A stretch of DNA of 12,114 nt from Nitrospirota bacterium (GTDB taxonomy: Bacteria; Nitrospirota; Nitrospiria; Nitrospirales; Nitrospiraceae): NCBI GenBank assembly GCA_004296865.1, contig SCVQ01000582.1, positions 1 through 12,114 on the forward strand. Direction: 5' to 3'. The position numbers and the translations under genes were made by a program. The notes under the pieces are model-generated. The model was not told where the DNA came from, did no database searches, and saw only the letters and a program-made list of their open reading frames with translations. Below, piece after piece: positions 1 to 7,073 of the stretch (position 1 is its first letter; every line of letters starts with the position of its first letter).

Positions 1-176
1 GCCAGGGACTCCAGGCGAGCTTCTTCCGACTTGGGTGCGGCAAACCGGGACATGATCCGTTCCAGCTTGGCGCTCCGGCAGTGGGTGCAAGCCGCAGGCG
101 TGGGATGGCGGATGTTCAGGACCAGGTGGCTGCTTCGTTTTCCGCAATCCTTGCAGCGGTATTCGTAGATCGGCAT
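1..176 (-). CDS. FmdB-type zinc-ribbon protein (C-terminus off the left edge)
   Basis: The first 58 residues of a small protein are visible; the gene continues past position 1. It opens MPIYEYRCKDCG and has a second cysteine pair (ACTHC) about 20 residues later, giving the CxxC...CxxC zinc ribbon of the FmdB family. The following stretch around KLERIMSRFAAPK also fits that family, in which the ribbon is followed by a short low-complexity tail. FmdB proteins are thought to be regulatory or zinc-binding, but no biochemical function is firmly established and none is claimed here. The ATG at 174-176 is preceded by GGAG (minus strand, 185-188) at about 8 nt, which supports this start. comF ends 118 bp upstream in the same direction, so co-transcription is possible across the intervening repeat spacer. 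Confidence 0.85.
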   Translation of the reverse strand, partial: MPIYEYRCKDCGKRSSHLVLNIRHPTPAACTHCRSAKLERIMSRFAAPKSEEARLESL

Positions 177-192
177 CGACCAAACTCCAAGA

Positions 193-291
193 GCTCATAG
201 CTTATAGCATATGGCTGGTAGGCGCGGAACAGATTACTTGGGTCTTCTTTCTGTACCATAAGCCATGCGCTATTCGCCATATGCTCTTCTC
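193..291. repeat. Two inverted tracts of degenerate 7-bp repeats between comF and the FmdB gene
   Basis: Read on the plus strand from 193, the sequence falls into heptads: GCTCATA, GCTTATA, GCATATG, GCTGGTA. Read on the minus strand from 284 down, it again falls into heptads: GCATATG, GCGAATA, GCGCATG, GCTTATG. The two tracts face each other with about 36 bp between them. The core AGCATATGGC (206-215) is exactly inverted at 276-285, so a stem could form in RNA or DNA. The tracts are markedly richer in A+T than the neighbouring genes. Period 7 keeps shifting the reading frame, which argues against coding. Similar families of short degenerate heptads occur in intergenic regions of various bacteria; the role here is unknown. 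Confidence 0.6.
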
Positions 292-294
292 TGT

Positions 295-1029
295 TCACAG
301 CGTTCTCGCCAGGGTGCCGACGTAGATATCGGCGGCTCCTGCCTTGCGCAGGGCCTTCGCGCACTCGTTGACCGTGGTGCCTGTGGTCATCACGTCGTCC
401 ACGAGCACAATACGCTTTCCCTTGACCTCGTCGGGGCGGAGCACGGCAAAGGCTTTCCTGAGGTTGGCCAGCCGTGCGGTCCGGCTCAATTCCGTCTGCG
501 GCTCCGTCCGGCGCAGGCGGACGAGGTTATCGTAGGAAAGCGGTATGGACAGGCGTCGATGGAGTCGGTCTGCCAGCAAGAGCGATTGATTGAATTCCCG
601 TTCCCTGAGCCGGGCAGGGTGGAGGGGAACGGGCATCATCAGATCGATAGCCGGATGCTGCGCCCACGCCGCGACCATGAGGTCTCCCAGCGCATCCGCC
701 AGGATCACTTTCCCCCGGTACTTGAACAGCCGGATGGCGTCCTGCAGGGGCGGGGTATAGGGATAGAGCGACCAGGCGCCGGTATAGGCCGGTCGACGCA
801 GGCGGCACGTACTGCAGAGGTAGTTGGGACTATGCGTCAGCGTCACGGAGGATGCGAAGGGGCGGCCGCATCGAGGGCAAGTTGGACCGGTCAGCGGCCT
901 GATGTCTGCCCAGCATTGTCGGCAAAAAAACGGGACGGGGTCATCGGCTAAGGCCGCTCCGCAGCTCGCGCAATCAACCGGCAGCACCAGGTGCAGGACT
1001 TGCCGAACGACTGCGGTGAGGCTTGGCAT
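295..1029 (-). CDS. ComF family protein (double zinc ribbon plus phosphoribosyltransferase domain)
   Basis: This 244-residue protein is a full-length ComF/GntX-type protein. The N-terminal 75 residues carry four CxxC pairs (C20/C23, C36/C39, C51/C54, C72/C75), forming the double zinc ribbon of the family. The C-terminal half is a type I phosphoribosyltransferase fold with the PRPP-binding loop VDDVMTTGTT at about 210-219. In naturally transformable bacteria ComF is needed for DNA uptake and interacts with recombination factors; the family also occurs in bacteria not known to be competent, so its role here is open. The ATG at 1027-1029 follows GGAGG (minus strand, 1034-1038) with 4 nt between. 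A promoter with a consensus -35 lies upstream. The gene diverges from the ABC ATPase operon and is followed by the FmdB-type gene in the same direction. Confidence 0.93.
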   Translation of the reverse strand: MPSLTAVVRQVLHLVLPVDCASCGAALADDPVPFFCRQCWADIRPLTGPTCPRCGRPFASSVTLTHSPNYLCSTCRLRRPAYTGAWSLYPYTPPLQDAIRLFKYRGKVILADALGDLMVAAWAQHPAIDLMMPVPLHPARLREREFNQSLLLADRLHRRLSIPLSYDNLVRLRRTEPQTELSRTARLANLRKAFAVLRPDEVKGKRIVLVDDVMTTGTTVNECAKALRKAGAADIYVGTLARTL

Positions 1030-1092
1030 CTCGCCTCCGTCGAAGGGAGCACACGTTCCTGTGCCCGTCCCAGGTTACGTCATGCCCCCTCC

Positions 1093-1122
1093 GTTGTAAT
1101 GAATCGGTTCCGATGCTGTCAA
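1093..1122 (-). promoter_or_regulatory. Putative sigma70 promoter of comF
   Basis: On the minus strand a perfect TTGACA (plus positions 1117-1122) is followed after 18 nt by TACAAC (1093-1098), a 4/6 match to TATAAT. Transcription would start near 1086, leaving a leader of about 57 nt before the comF ATG. That leader has a small hairpin (GCACA 1049-1053 pairing with TGTGC 1060-1064). Prediction by eye only. Confidence 0.5.
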
Positions 1123-1124
1123 GG

Positions 1125-1154
1125 TTGTGAGCCGGCGACGGGTTGTGGTATAGC
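1125..1154 (+). promoter_or_regulatory. Putative sigma70 promoter of the ABC ATPase–pyrD operon
   Basis: TTGTGA (1125-1130) and TATAGC (1149-1154) are separated by 18 nt, and TG at 1146-1147 precedes the -10 box at the position of an extended -10. Each hexamer matches consensus at 4 of 6 positions. The start would be near 1161, about 35 nt upstream of the GTG start codon. The -35 box lies only 2 bp from that of the divergent comF promoter. Confidence 0.4.
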
Positions 1155-1195
1155 AGTGCGCGGATTCGACGTAGGGAACGGCGGGGAGCGAGGGT

Positions 1196-1882
<687 letters not shown>

Positions 1883-1896
1883 TGGAGGGTCGGATG

Positions 1897-2823
1897 ATGG
1901 ATCTTTCCGTAACCATTGCAGGTGTCCGTTTCCCCAGTTGCGTCATGAACGCAGCCGGGGCGCTCTGCGTGACGCGGGAGGAACTCGTGGCGCTGGGCCG
2001 CTCCCGCGCCGGCGCCATCGTGACCAAGTCGATGACGCTGGAGCCGCGCCAAGGGAATCCTGAACCGAGGTACAAGAGCTTTCCAGGGGGGTCCATCAAC
2101 TCGATGGGACTGCCCAATTTGGGGTATCAAGCCTACGCGCAGCTCATTCCGGAGTTGCGGACGTTTCAGAAGCCCGTCATTGCGAGCGTCGCCGGGTTCA
2201 GCGAAGAGGATTTCGTCACGATTGCGTCGGCCATCAACGCATGCCGGCCGGACCTGATCGAGGTGAATCTCTCGTGTCCCAACATTCCGGGCAAACCGCA
2301 GATCGGCTATGACGCGGAGGCATCGGAACGCCTCTTGAAGCGCGTCCGGAAAGTCGTCTCCGTGCCCATGGGCGTCAAGCTGCCGCCCTATTTTGACCCG
2401 GCCCACCACGAACACATGGCGCGCATGTTGGGGCGGGTGGAGGTGGACTTTCTCTCCCTCATCAATTCGGTGGGGAACGGCTTGGTGGTGGACTCGGAGA
2501 CGGAAACGGTGGTCATCAAGCCCAAGGGGGGGTTCGGCGGTCTCGGCGGGACGCTGATCAAGCCGGTCGCCCTGGCGAACGTCCGCGCCTTTTGGAAACT
2601 GTTCGAAGGGCGGCTGCCGATCATCGGCACCGGCGGCGTCGTGAGCGGCGCCGACGTGTTTGAACACCTGTTGTGCGGCGCCTCCGCCGTGCAGGTCGGC
2701 ACGGTGCTGGTCGAGGAAGGTCTTGGCGTGTTCGAGCGGCTCGAGACGGAGTTGGGCGCACTGCTCAGACAGAAGGGGTACCCGTCTCCCGAAGCCTGTC
2801 GGGGGAAGCTGAAGGAACTGTGA
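1897..2823 (+). CDS. pyrD: Dihydroorotate dehydrogenase, class 1A (fumarate-type)
   Basis: The 308-residue product catalyses oxidation of dihydroorotate to orotate, the fourth step of UMP synthesis. It matches the soluble class 1A enzymes (Lactococcus PyrDA, trypanosome and yeast URA1) along its length: TKSMTLEPRQGNPEPRY, SINSMGLPNLG, the catalytic cysteine in NLSCPNIPGKPQ (C127), GVKLPPYFD, INSVGNGL, VIKPKGGFGG and IGTGGV...FEHLLCGAS. Class 1A members are FMN homodimers that pass electrons to fumarate; no membrane-anchoring N-terminal extension (class 2) is present and no PyrK partner (class 1B) is adjacent. Three in-frame ATGs compete: 1882, 1894 and 1897. GGAGGG at 1884-1889 stands 7 nt before 1897 and lies within or beside the other candidates, so 1897 is preferred (1894 possible). 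The stop is 9 bp from the convergent LuxR-type gene. Confidence 0.93.
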   Translation: MDLSVTIAGVRFPSCVMNAAGALCVTREELVALGRSRAGAIVTKSMTLEPRQGNPEPRYKSFPGGSINSMGLPNLGYQAYAQLIPELRTFQKPVIASVAGFSEEDFVTIASAINACRPDLIEVNLSCPNIPGKPQIGYDAEASERLLKRVRKVVSVPMGVKLPPYFDPAHHEHMARMLGRVEVDFLSLINSVGNGLVVDSETETVVIKPKGGFGGLGGTLIKPVALANVRAFWKLFEGRLPIIGTGGVVSGADVFEHLLCGASAVQVGTVLVEEGLGVFERLETELGALLRQKGYPSPEACRGKLKEL

Positions 2824-2832
2824 CTGATGCTG

Positions 2833-3117
2833 TTACGAGGCGAAGCTCTTGGGCAAGAGGCGCAACAAGAGGGCCTGGCGGAGCAATTGGGCCACGTTGC
2901 GCACTTGCAGGCGCCGCATCAGATTGAAGCGGTGGACTTCCACTGTTCGGACGCTGATCTTCAGGTGAGCGGCAATTTCCCGGTTCGTCAGTCCCTCCGC
3001 CACCAAACGAAGGATGTTGTTTTGACGCGGTGTTAACGCGCAGGGCGCGGAAGTTTTCCGGCGACCCGTCGGTTTCTTGGATTTCGTTTTGCGTGCCACT
3101 CGTGTACGAGCCATCAT
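2833..3117 (-). CDS. Stand-alone LuxR/NarL-type HTH DNA-binding protein
   Basis: A 94-residue protein consisting of a basic tail followed by one GerE/LuxR helix-turn-helix. The motif runs LTPRQNNILRLVAEGLTN, then REIAAHLKISVRTVEVHR, then NLMRRLQVRN, matching the four-helix NarL/FixJ output domain. No receiver, autoinducer or PAS domain precedes it, so any signal must come through expression or a partner. The first 25 or so residues are rich in Lys and Arg (RKTKSKKPTGRRK). An open frame extends up to 3234, but the predicted promoter lies inside it; ATG 3115-3117 (or 3112-3114) has AAGG (3125-3128) 7 nt upstream, so the short form is preferred. It converges on pyrD and diverges from the permease, making either exporter gene a reasonable but unproven target. 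Confidence 0.82.
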   Translation of the reverse strand: MMARTRVARKTKSKKPTGRRKTSAPCALTPRQNNILRLVAEGLTNREIAAHLKISVRTVEVHRFNLMRRLQVRNVAQLLRQALLLRLLPKSFAS

Positions 3118-3175
3118 CGGCCTGCCTTTCCTCATGTATTCATACGTGACCCTACAGTCCCAGCAACCGGAAAAT

Positions 3176-3204
3176 AGTTTAGCATCACTTTCTTGGTCAT
3201 GCAA
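3176..3204 (-). promoter_or_regulatory. Putative extended -10 promoter of the LuxR-type gene
   Basis: On the minus strand TTGCAT (plus 3199-3204) is followed after 17 nt by TAAACT (3176-3181), preceded by TGC as in an extended -10. Transcription would begin near 3169 and give a leader of about 50 nt to the ATG at 3117. No comparably good promoter was found on the plus strand for the permease within 3118-3311. Confidence 0.45.
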
Positions 3205-3311
3205 TTGCTTTATAGGGTTTTTGAGGAGAAACATTTCAGACGTGTTGACCCAACGCAGTCCTCGGAGCCTGGCGCCGATTGTTCACGCCTGACGAGAAGC
3301 AAGACTCCCCG

Positions 3312-5948
3312 ATGATCAAAGCTCTCTTTATGCTCGGTCGCCGTCAACTGACGGAGCGGCCCGTCCGTACGGCAATCACGATCTGCGGCATTGCACTGGG
3401 TGTGTCGGTCTCGATTGCGATTCAGACGGCGAACCTCGACGTCTTGCGATCGTTCGAGCAAACCGTCTTGGCGGTGGCAGGCCGGGCGACCTTGCAAATA
3501 TCGGGCGGGGACCTGGGGGTGGATGAGGATTTGATTCCCGTGCTGAGGCGGCATCCTGCGGTGGGTGCCGTCACCCCGGTGATTCAGCAGGGGGGCAGCA
3601 TGGTGGCGGGGCTGCATCGGGGCGAGCCGCTGGTCATCATGGGGATCGACCTGCTCGAGGCGGCCGATGTCAAAGGCTTCCGTGTGAGTAATGGGGCCGG
3701 TGCGGAACCGCCGTTTGAATCCCTGCTCGCCCAGAACGCGGTGTTTGTCGGTTCGAGACTGGCTTCCGAATGGGGGTTGTCGGTTGGTGCCGACCTGGAC
3801 ATCCTGGTTGGAACGACGGTGCACCGGCTGGTCGTTCAGGGGGTGCTTGAGCCTCAGGCGGGGAGGCCGACGGCCTGGGACACCATGGCGGTCATGGACA
3901 TTGCGGCGGCGCAAGCGTCGTTCGGCTTGGTCGGCCGGTTGGATCGAATCGATCTTGTCACTGAGCCGTCCTATCCGGTTGATGCGGTGGCCGAAGCGTT
4001 GCGCGCCGTTCTTCCGCCACCGGTGACCGTCAGCCGTCCCGCTCGCCGGAATGAACAGGTTGAGCGCATGGTCAAAGCGTTCCAACTCAACCTTGCGACC
4101 TTGAGCGCCGTCGGACTGCTGGTCGGGCTCCTCCTCGTCTACAATACGGTGGCGTTTGCGGTGGTGAAGCGGCGGCGAGAGATCGGGATCGTCCGCGCTT
4201 TGGGTATGGGACGCGGAAGCGTCTGCGCGCTCTTCATGGGCGAAGCGGCGTTGATGGGCCTGATCGGCGGTCTCTTGGGGAGCGGCCTTGGCGTGGGCCT
4301 GGCTCGGGTGGTCGTCTCGTTCCTGAGTCGGACCGTCTCGGACCTCTACGTCCCGGTCGCGGCCCTGGAAGAGGGCGTCGCCGTGCCGGCCGGGATGCTG
4401 TTGCAGGGGGGGGTGGTCGGGGTCACGGTAGCGCTTGTCGGAGCTCTCGTTCCGAGCCTGGAGGCGAGCCGGACGGCACCGGCGCGGGCTTTGGCGCCAG
4501 GCGAGTACGAGGTCGTGCAAGAACTCAGGGCCTGGCCGCTTGCGGGGATCGGCTGTGGCGGGCTGGTCCTGGCCGGTGTCCTTGCCTTGCTCGGTCCCAT
4601 CCAGGGGCTTCCGCTGTTTGGATATGCCTCGGCTTTTTGCATCTTGTTGGGTCTGTCCTGTCTTTCTCCCGCTCTGATCGTCGTGGTGAGCCGGCTCGTT
4701 TCGATGGGGAGCTTGAGCCGGGTGAGGAAGGCAACGCGACAGGGGGCGCGATGGGTGCATGGAATCGGCGCGATTGGTCGCGTGGCGATGGGACAAGTTG
4801 CTCGTGCGCCAGGCTGCAGCGCCGTCACGATTTCGGCTTTGATGGTCGGCATCGCCATCATGGTGGGGGTCGGCACCATGATCCTCAGTTTTCGCCGCAC
4901 CGTCGAAGTCTGGATCAACCAGACCGTCATGGCCGACTTGGTGGTCGCCCCGCCGTCCTGGCTGCAAGGCGATGAAAGCGGGATGCTGGCCAAGCGGATG
5001 CCGCTGGTCTGGGCTGAAGCCCTTGCGTCGGTCCCGGGCGTCGCAGCCGTCGATCCCTACCGACAACTGAAGGTGGACATCCAGGGACGGCCGGTTGCGT
5101 TGGTGTCGCGGGACTTGCGGCTTCATGCGGCGCGAAGCCGCTATCTCTTCGTGCAAGGCGAGTCGGGCGAGATCCTCGGCCAGGCTGTGTCGGGCGGCGG
5201 CGTGATTGTTTCCGAAGTCTTGGCGAGAACCTTGGGCGTCCGTTCCGGTGAGAGGCTGGCCCTGATGACGTCATCGGGAGCACAACACGTTCCCGTCATG
5301 GGAGTGTTTTACGACTATGCCACCGATGGCGGGAAGATCGTCATGGATCGGTCCCTCTATCGTCGGTTCTGGCAGGACGACACCGCCACGGTATTCGCGG
5401 TCTACGCGGTGTCGAAGGCCCAGGTCGGCGAGGTGCGGCGACAGCTCGCTGAGCGCATGGCCGAGGTCGTCGGCCCCGAAGGGCGTCTGGCCGTGATCAG
5501 CAACGCGGAACTCAAGGCCGAGATCCTCGCCATTTTCGATCGGACCTTCAGGGTGACCTACGCGCTGGAGTGCATTGCCGTGGCGATCGCGCTGCTGGGG
5601 ATCGTGAACACGTTGCTGACATCGGTGCTGGAGCGCCAGGGGGAGATGGCGACCTTGCGGGCCATCGGAGCCAGTGCGCAACAGATCGGTCGGTTGGTGC
5701 TCTGGGAGGCGGCCTACCTCGGGCTGCTCGGTGCTGTGCTCGGGTTGGTGGGAGGCGGGCTCCTGTCGGTCCTGCTCATCGAGGTCATCAACAAGCAATC
5801 ATTCGGCTGGACGATTCAGTTGACGCTTCCGGTCGGGCTGGCGGTGGAGGCGGTTGGGCTGGCCCTGGCCGTGGCCCTGGCGGCCGGCTACCTGCCGGCT
5901 CGCTGGGCCGCCAAGCAACCGGTTGCGGAGGGGTTGCGATACGAATAA
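3312..5948 (+). CDS. ABC transporter permease, FtsX/YbbP-type, ten transmembrane helices
   Basis: An 878-residue inner-membrane protein with duplicated FtsX-type permease modules. Hydrophobic segments lie at about 20-40, 262-284, 308-338, 357-380, 409-430, 437-462, 503-526, 750-774, 797-825 and 838-862. Two large extracytoplasmic domains (about 41-260 and 527-749) have MacB periplasmic-core character. Each module has the cytoplasmic motif expected to contact the ATPase: KRRREIGIVRALGMG near 286-300 and RQGEMATLRAIGAS near 775-788. The ten-helix layout resembles E. coli YbbP (partner YbbA) and related lipid, lipoprotein or peptide extrusion permeases; the substrate cannot be told from sequence. 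ATG 3312 is the first ATG; a TTG at 3279 is in frame but less likely. The Shine-Dalgarno is weak. The LolD/YbbA-like ATPase at 1196 is the nearest partner. Confidence 0.9.
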   Translation: MIKALFMLGRRQLTERPVRTAITICGIALGVSVSIAIQTANLDVLRSFEQTVLAVAGRATLQISGGDLGVDEDLIPVLRRHPAVGAVTPVIQQGGSMVAGLHRGEPLVIMGIDLLEAADVKGFRVSNGAGAEPPFESLLAQNAVFVGSRLASEWGLSVGADLDILVGTTVHRLVVQGVLEPQAGRPTAWDTMAVMDIAAAQASFGLVGRLDRIDLVTEPSYPVDAVAEALRAVLPPPVTVSRPARRNEQVERMVKAFQLNLATLSAVGLLVGLLLVYNTVAFAVVKRRREIGIVRALGMGRGSVCALFMGEAALMGLIGGLLGSGLGVGLARVVVSFLSRTVSDLYVPVAALEEGVAVPAGMLLQGGVVGVTVALVGALVPSLEASRTAPARALAPGEYEVVQELRAWPLAGIGCGGLVLAGVLALLGPIQGLPLFGYASAFCILLGLSCLSPALIVVVSRLVSMGSLSRVRKATRQGARWVHGIGAIGRVAMGQVARAPGCSAVTISALMVGIAIMVGVGTMILSFRRTVEVWINQTVMADLVVAPPSWLQGDESGMLAKRMPLVWAEALASVPGVAAVDPYRQLKVDIQGRPVALVSRDLRLHAARSRYLFVQGESGEILGQAVSGGGVIVSEVLARTLGVRSGERLALMTSSGAQHVPVMGVFYDYATDGGKIVMDRSLYRRFWQDDTATVFAVYAVSKAQVGEVRRQLAERMAEVVGPEGRLAVISNAELKAEILAIFDRTFRVTYALECIAVAIALLGIVNTLLTSVLERQGEMATLRAIGASAQQIGRLVLWEAAYLGLLGAVLGLVGGGLLSVLLIEVINKQSFGWTIQLTLPVGLAVEAVGLALAVALAAGYLPARWAAKQPVAEGLRYE

Positions 5949-5971
5949 CTAGGAATGATGAGCGATGAACG

Positions 5972-6000
5972 AAAAAACCGGAACTTCTTATTCCGCGGTT
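5972..6000 (-). terminator. Intrinsic terminator of bioB overlapping its stop codon
   Basis: On the minus strand AACC-GC-GGAA (5991-6000) and TTCCGGTT (5976-5983) form an 8-bp stem with a 2-nt bulge and a 7-nt loop containing the bioB stop codon. Six T residues (A run at 5972-5977 on plus) follow at once. The T run faces only bioB, so the convergent permease gene has no equivalent signal here. Confidence 0.65.
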
Positions 6001-7004
6001 ATCGTTCTGCATGCGGCGTTCACGGGTTCGCTCTCCACCTCGATTTCGAACCCCAGGTCAGCGATCATCTTCCAGGCTTCCGACGCCGGCTGGCCCGGCG
6101 TGGTCAGGTACCCGCCGACGAAGAGGGAATCGGCCGGGTACAGGGCCAGCGGCTGGAGGGTTCGGAGATTGAACTCCCGACCTCCTGCGACGCGGATCTC
6201 GGTCCGTGGGTGCAGGAAACGAAACAGGCAGAGCACCTTGAGGCACCGGTGGGGCGTGAGGTGTTCGGTGTGCTCCAGCGGGGTGCCGTCGACCGGGTGG
6301 AGGGTGTTGAGCGGGATCGAGTCCGGCTTCACCTCCCGGAGCGCCAGGGCCAAGTCGATGACGTCATCGTCGCTCTCGCCCATGCCGATGATGCCGCCCG
6401 AACAGATCTCGAGCCCGGCGGTCCTGGCATGTTGAATGGTGGCCAGGCGATCGCGGAAGCTGTGCGTCGTGCAGATGGCCTGGTGGTAGGCCTCGCTGGT
6501 GTTCAGGTTGTGGTTGATCCGGTCCACGCCCGCAGCTTTGAGCGTCTTGGCCTGGGCTTCGTTCAGGAGGCCGAGCGAGCAGCAGACCTGGATGGGGGTC
6601 TCCCGCTTGATGGCCTTGACGGCGTCGGCGATCTCGGCGATCTCGCGATCGAGGGGACTGCGCCCGCTGATGACGACGCAATAACGCTGGGCCTTGGCGG
6701 CGGCCGCCCGCCGGGCTCCCTCCAGCATGTCTTCCCTGGGGAGCAGGCCATACCGGTCGATCTCGGCCGTGGAGACCGCGGATTGCGAGCAGTAGTGGCA
6801 GTCTTCCTGACAGGCTCCGCTCTTGGCGTTCATCAGCATCTGCAGACGGACTTTGCGGCCGAAGTAACGTTCCCGGACTTTGAAGGCGGCGTCCAGCAAG
6901 CTCAGCAACTGATCGTCCGGGGTCGCCAGCACGGCGCGGCATTCCGTTCGCGTGAGGGGTTCGTCTCGCAAGGCTTTTTCTGCCAGCACTTGAAAATCAT
7001 TCAT
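5988..7004 (-). CDS. bioB: Biotin synthase
   Basis: This 338-residue radical SAM enzyme inserts sulfur into dethiobiotin to make biotin. The [4Fe-4S]/SAM motif CQEDCHYC gives C65, C69 and C72. The ligands of the sacrificial [2Fe-2S] cluster are also present: C109 (RYCVVISGR), C141 or C142 (VCCSLG), C201 (EICSGGIIGMGES) and the arginine of IRVAGGRE at about 271. NHNLNTSEAYH and PVDGTPLEH are further family hallmarks. ATG 7002-7004 is chosen over an in-frame start at 7025 because GGAG (minus strand, 7012-7015) precedes it by 7 nt and the longer form adds only MDTWSTT. No other bio gene is in the window. It lies 69 bp after the TPR gene in the same direction and is closed by an intrinsic terminator. 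Confidence 0.97.
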   Translation of the reverse strand: MNDFQVLAEKALRDEPLTRTECRAVLATPDDQLLSLLDAAFKVRERYFGRKVRLQMLMNAKSGACQEDCHYCSQSAVSTAEIDRYGLLPREDMLEGARRAAAAKAQRYCVVISGRSPLDREIAEIADAVKAIKRETPIQVCCSLGLLNEAQAKTLKAAGVDRINHNLNTSEAYHQAICTTHSFRDRLATIQHARTAGLEICSGGIIGMGESDDDVIDLALALREVKPDSIPLNTLHPVDGTPLEHTEHLTPHRCLKVLCLFRFLHPRTEIRVAGGREFNLRTLQPLALYPADSLFVGGYLTTPGQPASEAWKMIADLGFEIEVESEPVNAACRTITAE

Positions 7005-7053
7005 CGTCGTGCTCCATGTGTCCACACTCAGGCTGTGACGTAGCTGGTGACAG

Positions 7054-7071
7054 GGCCGGCGCCATTCGGCC
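7054..7071 (-). other. Small GC hairpin between the TPR gene and bioB
   Basis: GGCCG (7054-7058) and CGGCC (7067-7071) can form a 5-bp stem directly after the TPR stop codon. No T run follows on either strand, so it is not a classical terminator; it could pause polymerase or protect an mRNA end. Confidence 0.25.
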
Positions 7072-7073
7072 GT

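Noticed and set aside
116..364. A short minus-strand ORF spanning the heptad repeats
   Set aside because: It crosses the ends of comF and the FmdB gene in another frame, and its middle is translated repeat sequence.
3240..3256. GTTG-ACC-CAAC palindrome as a LuxR-type operator upstream of the permease
   Set aside because: Only 4 bp per arm, a level expected by chance, and no second copy near the other genes was found.
3210..5156. A 648-codon open frame on the minus strand, antisense to the permease
   Set aside because: It runs opposite the permease codons, is rich in His, Arg, Asp and Pro as expected of a GC-rich shadow, has no recognisable domain, and would collide with the LuxR-type gene promoter.
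5955..7043. A 362-codon plus-strand open frame over bioB
   Set aside because: It is a mirror of the bioB codons with low-complexity composition; bioB on the minus strand has all catalytic residues.
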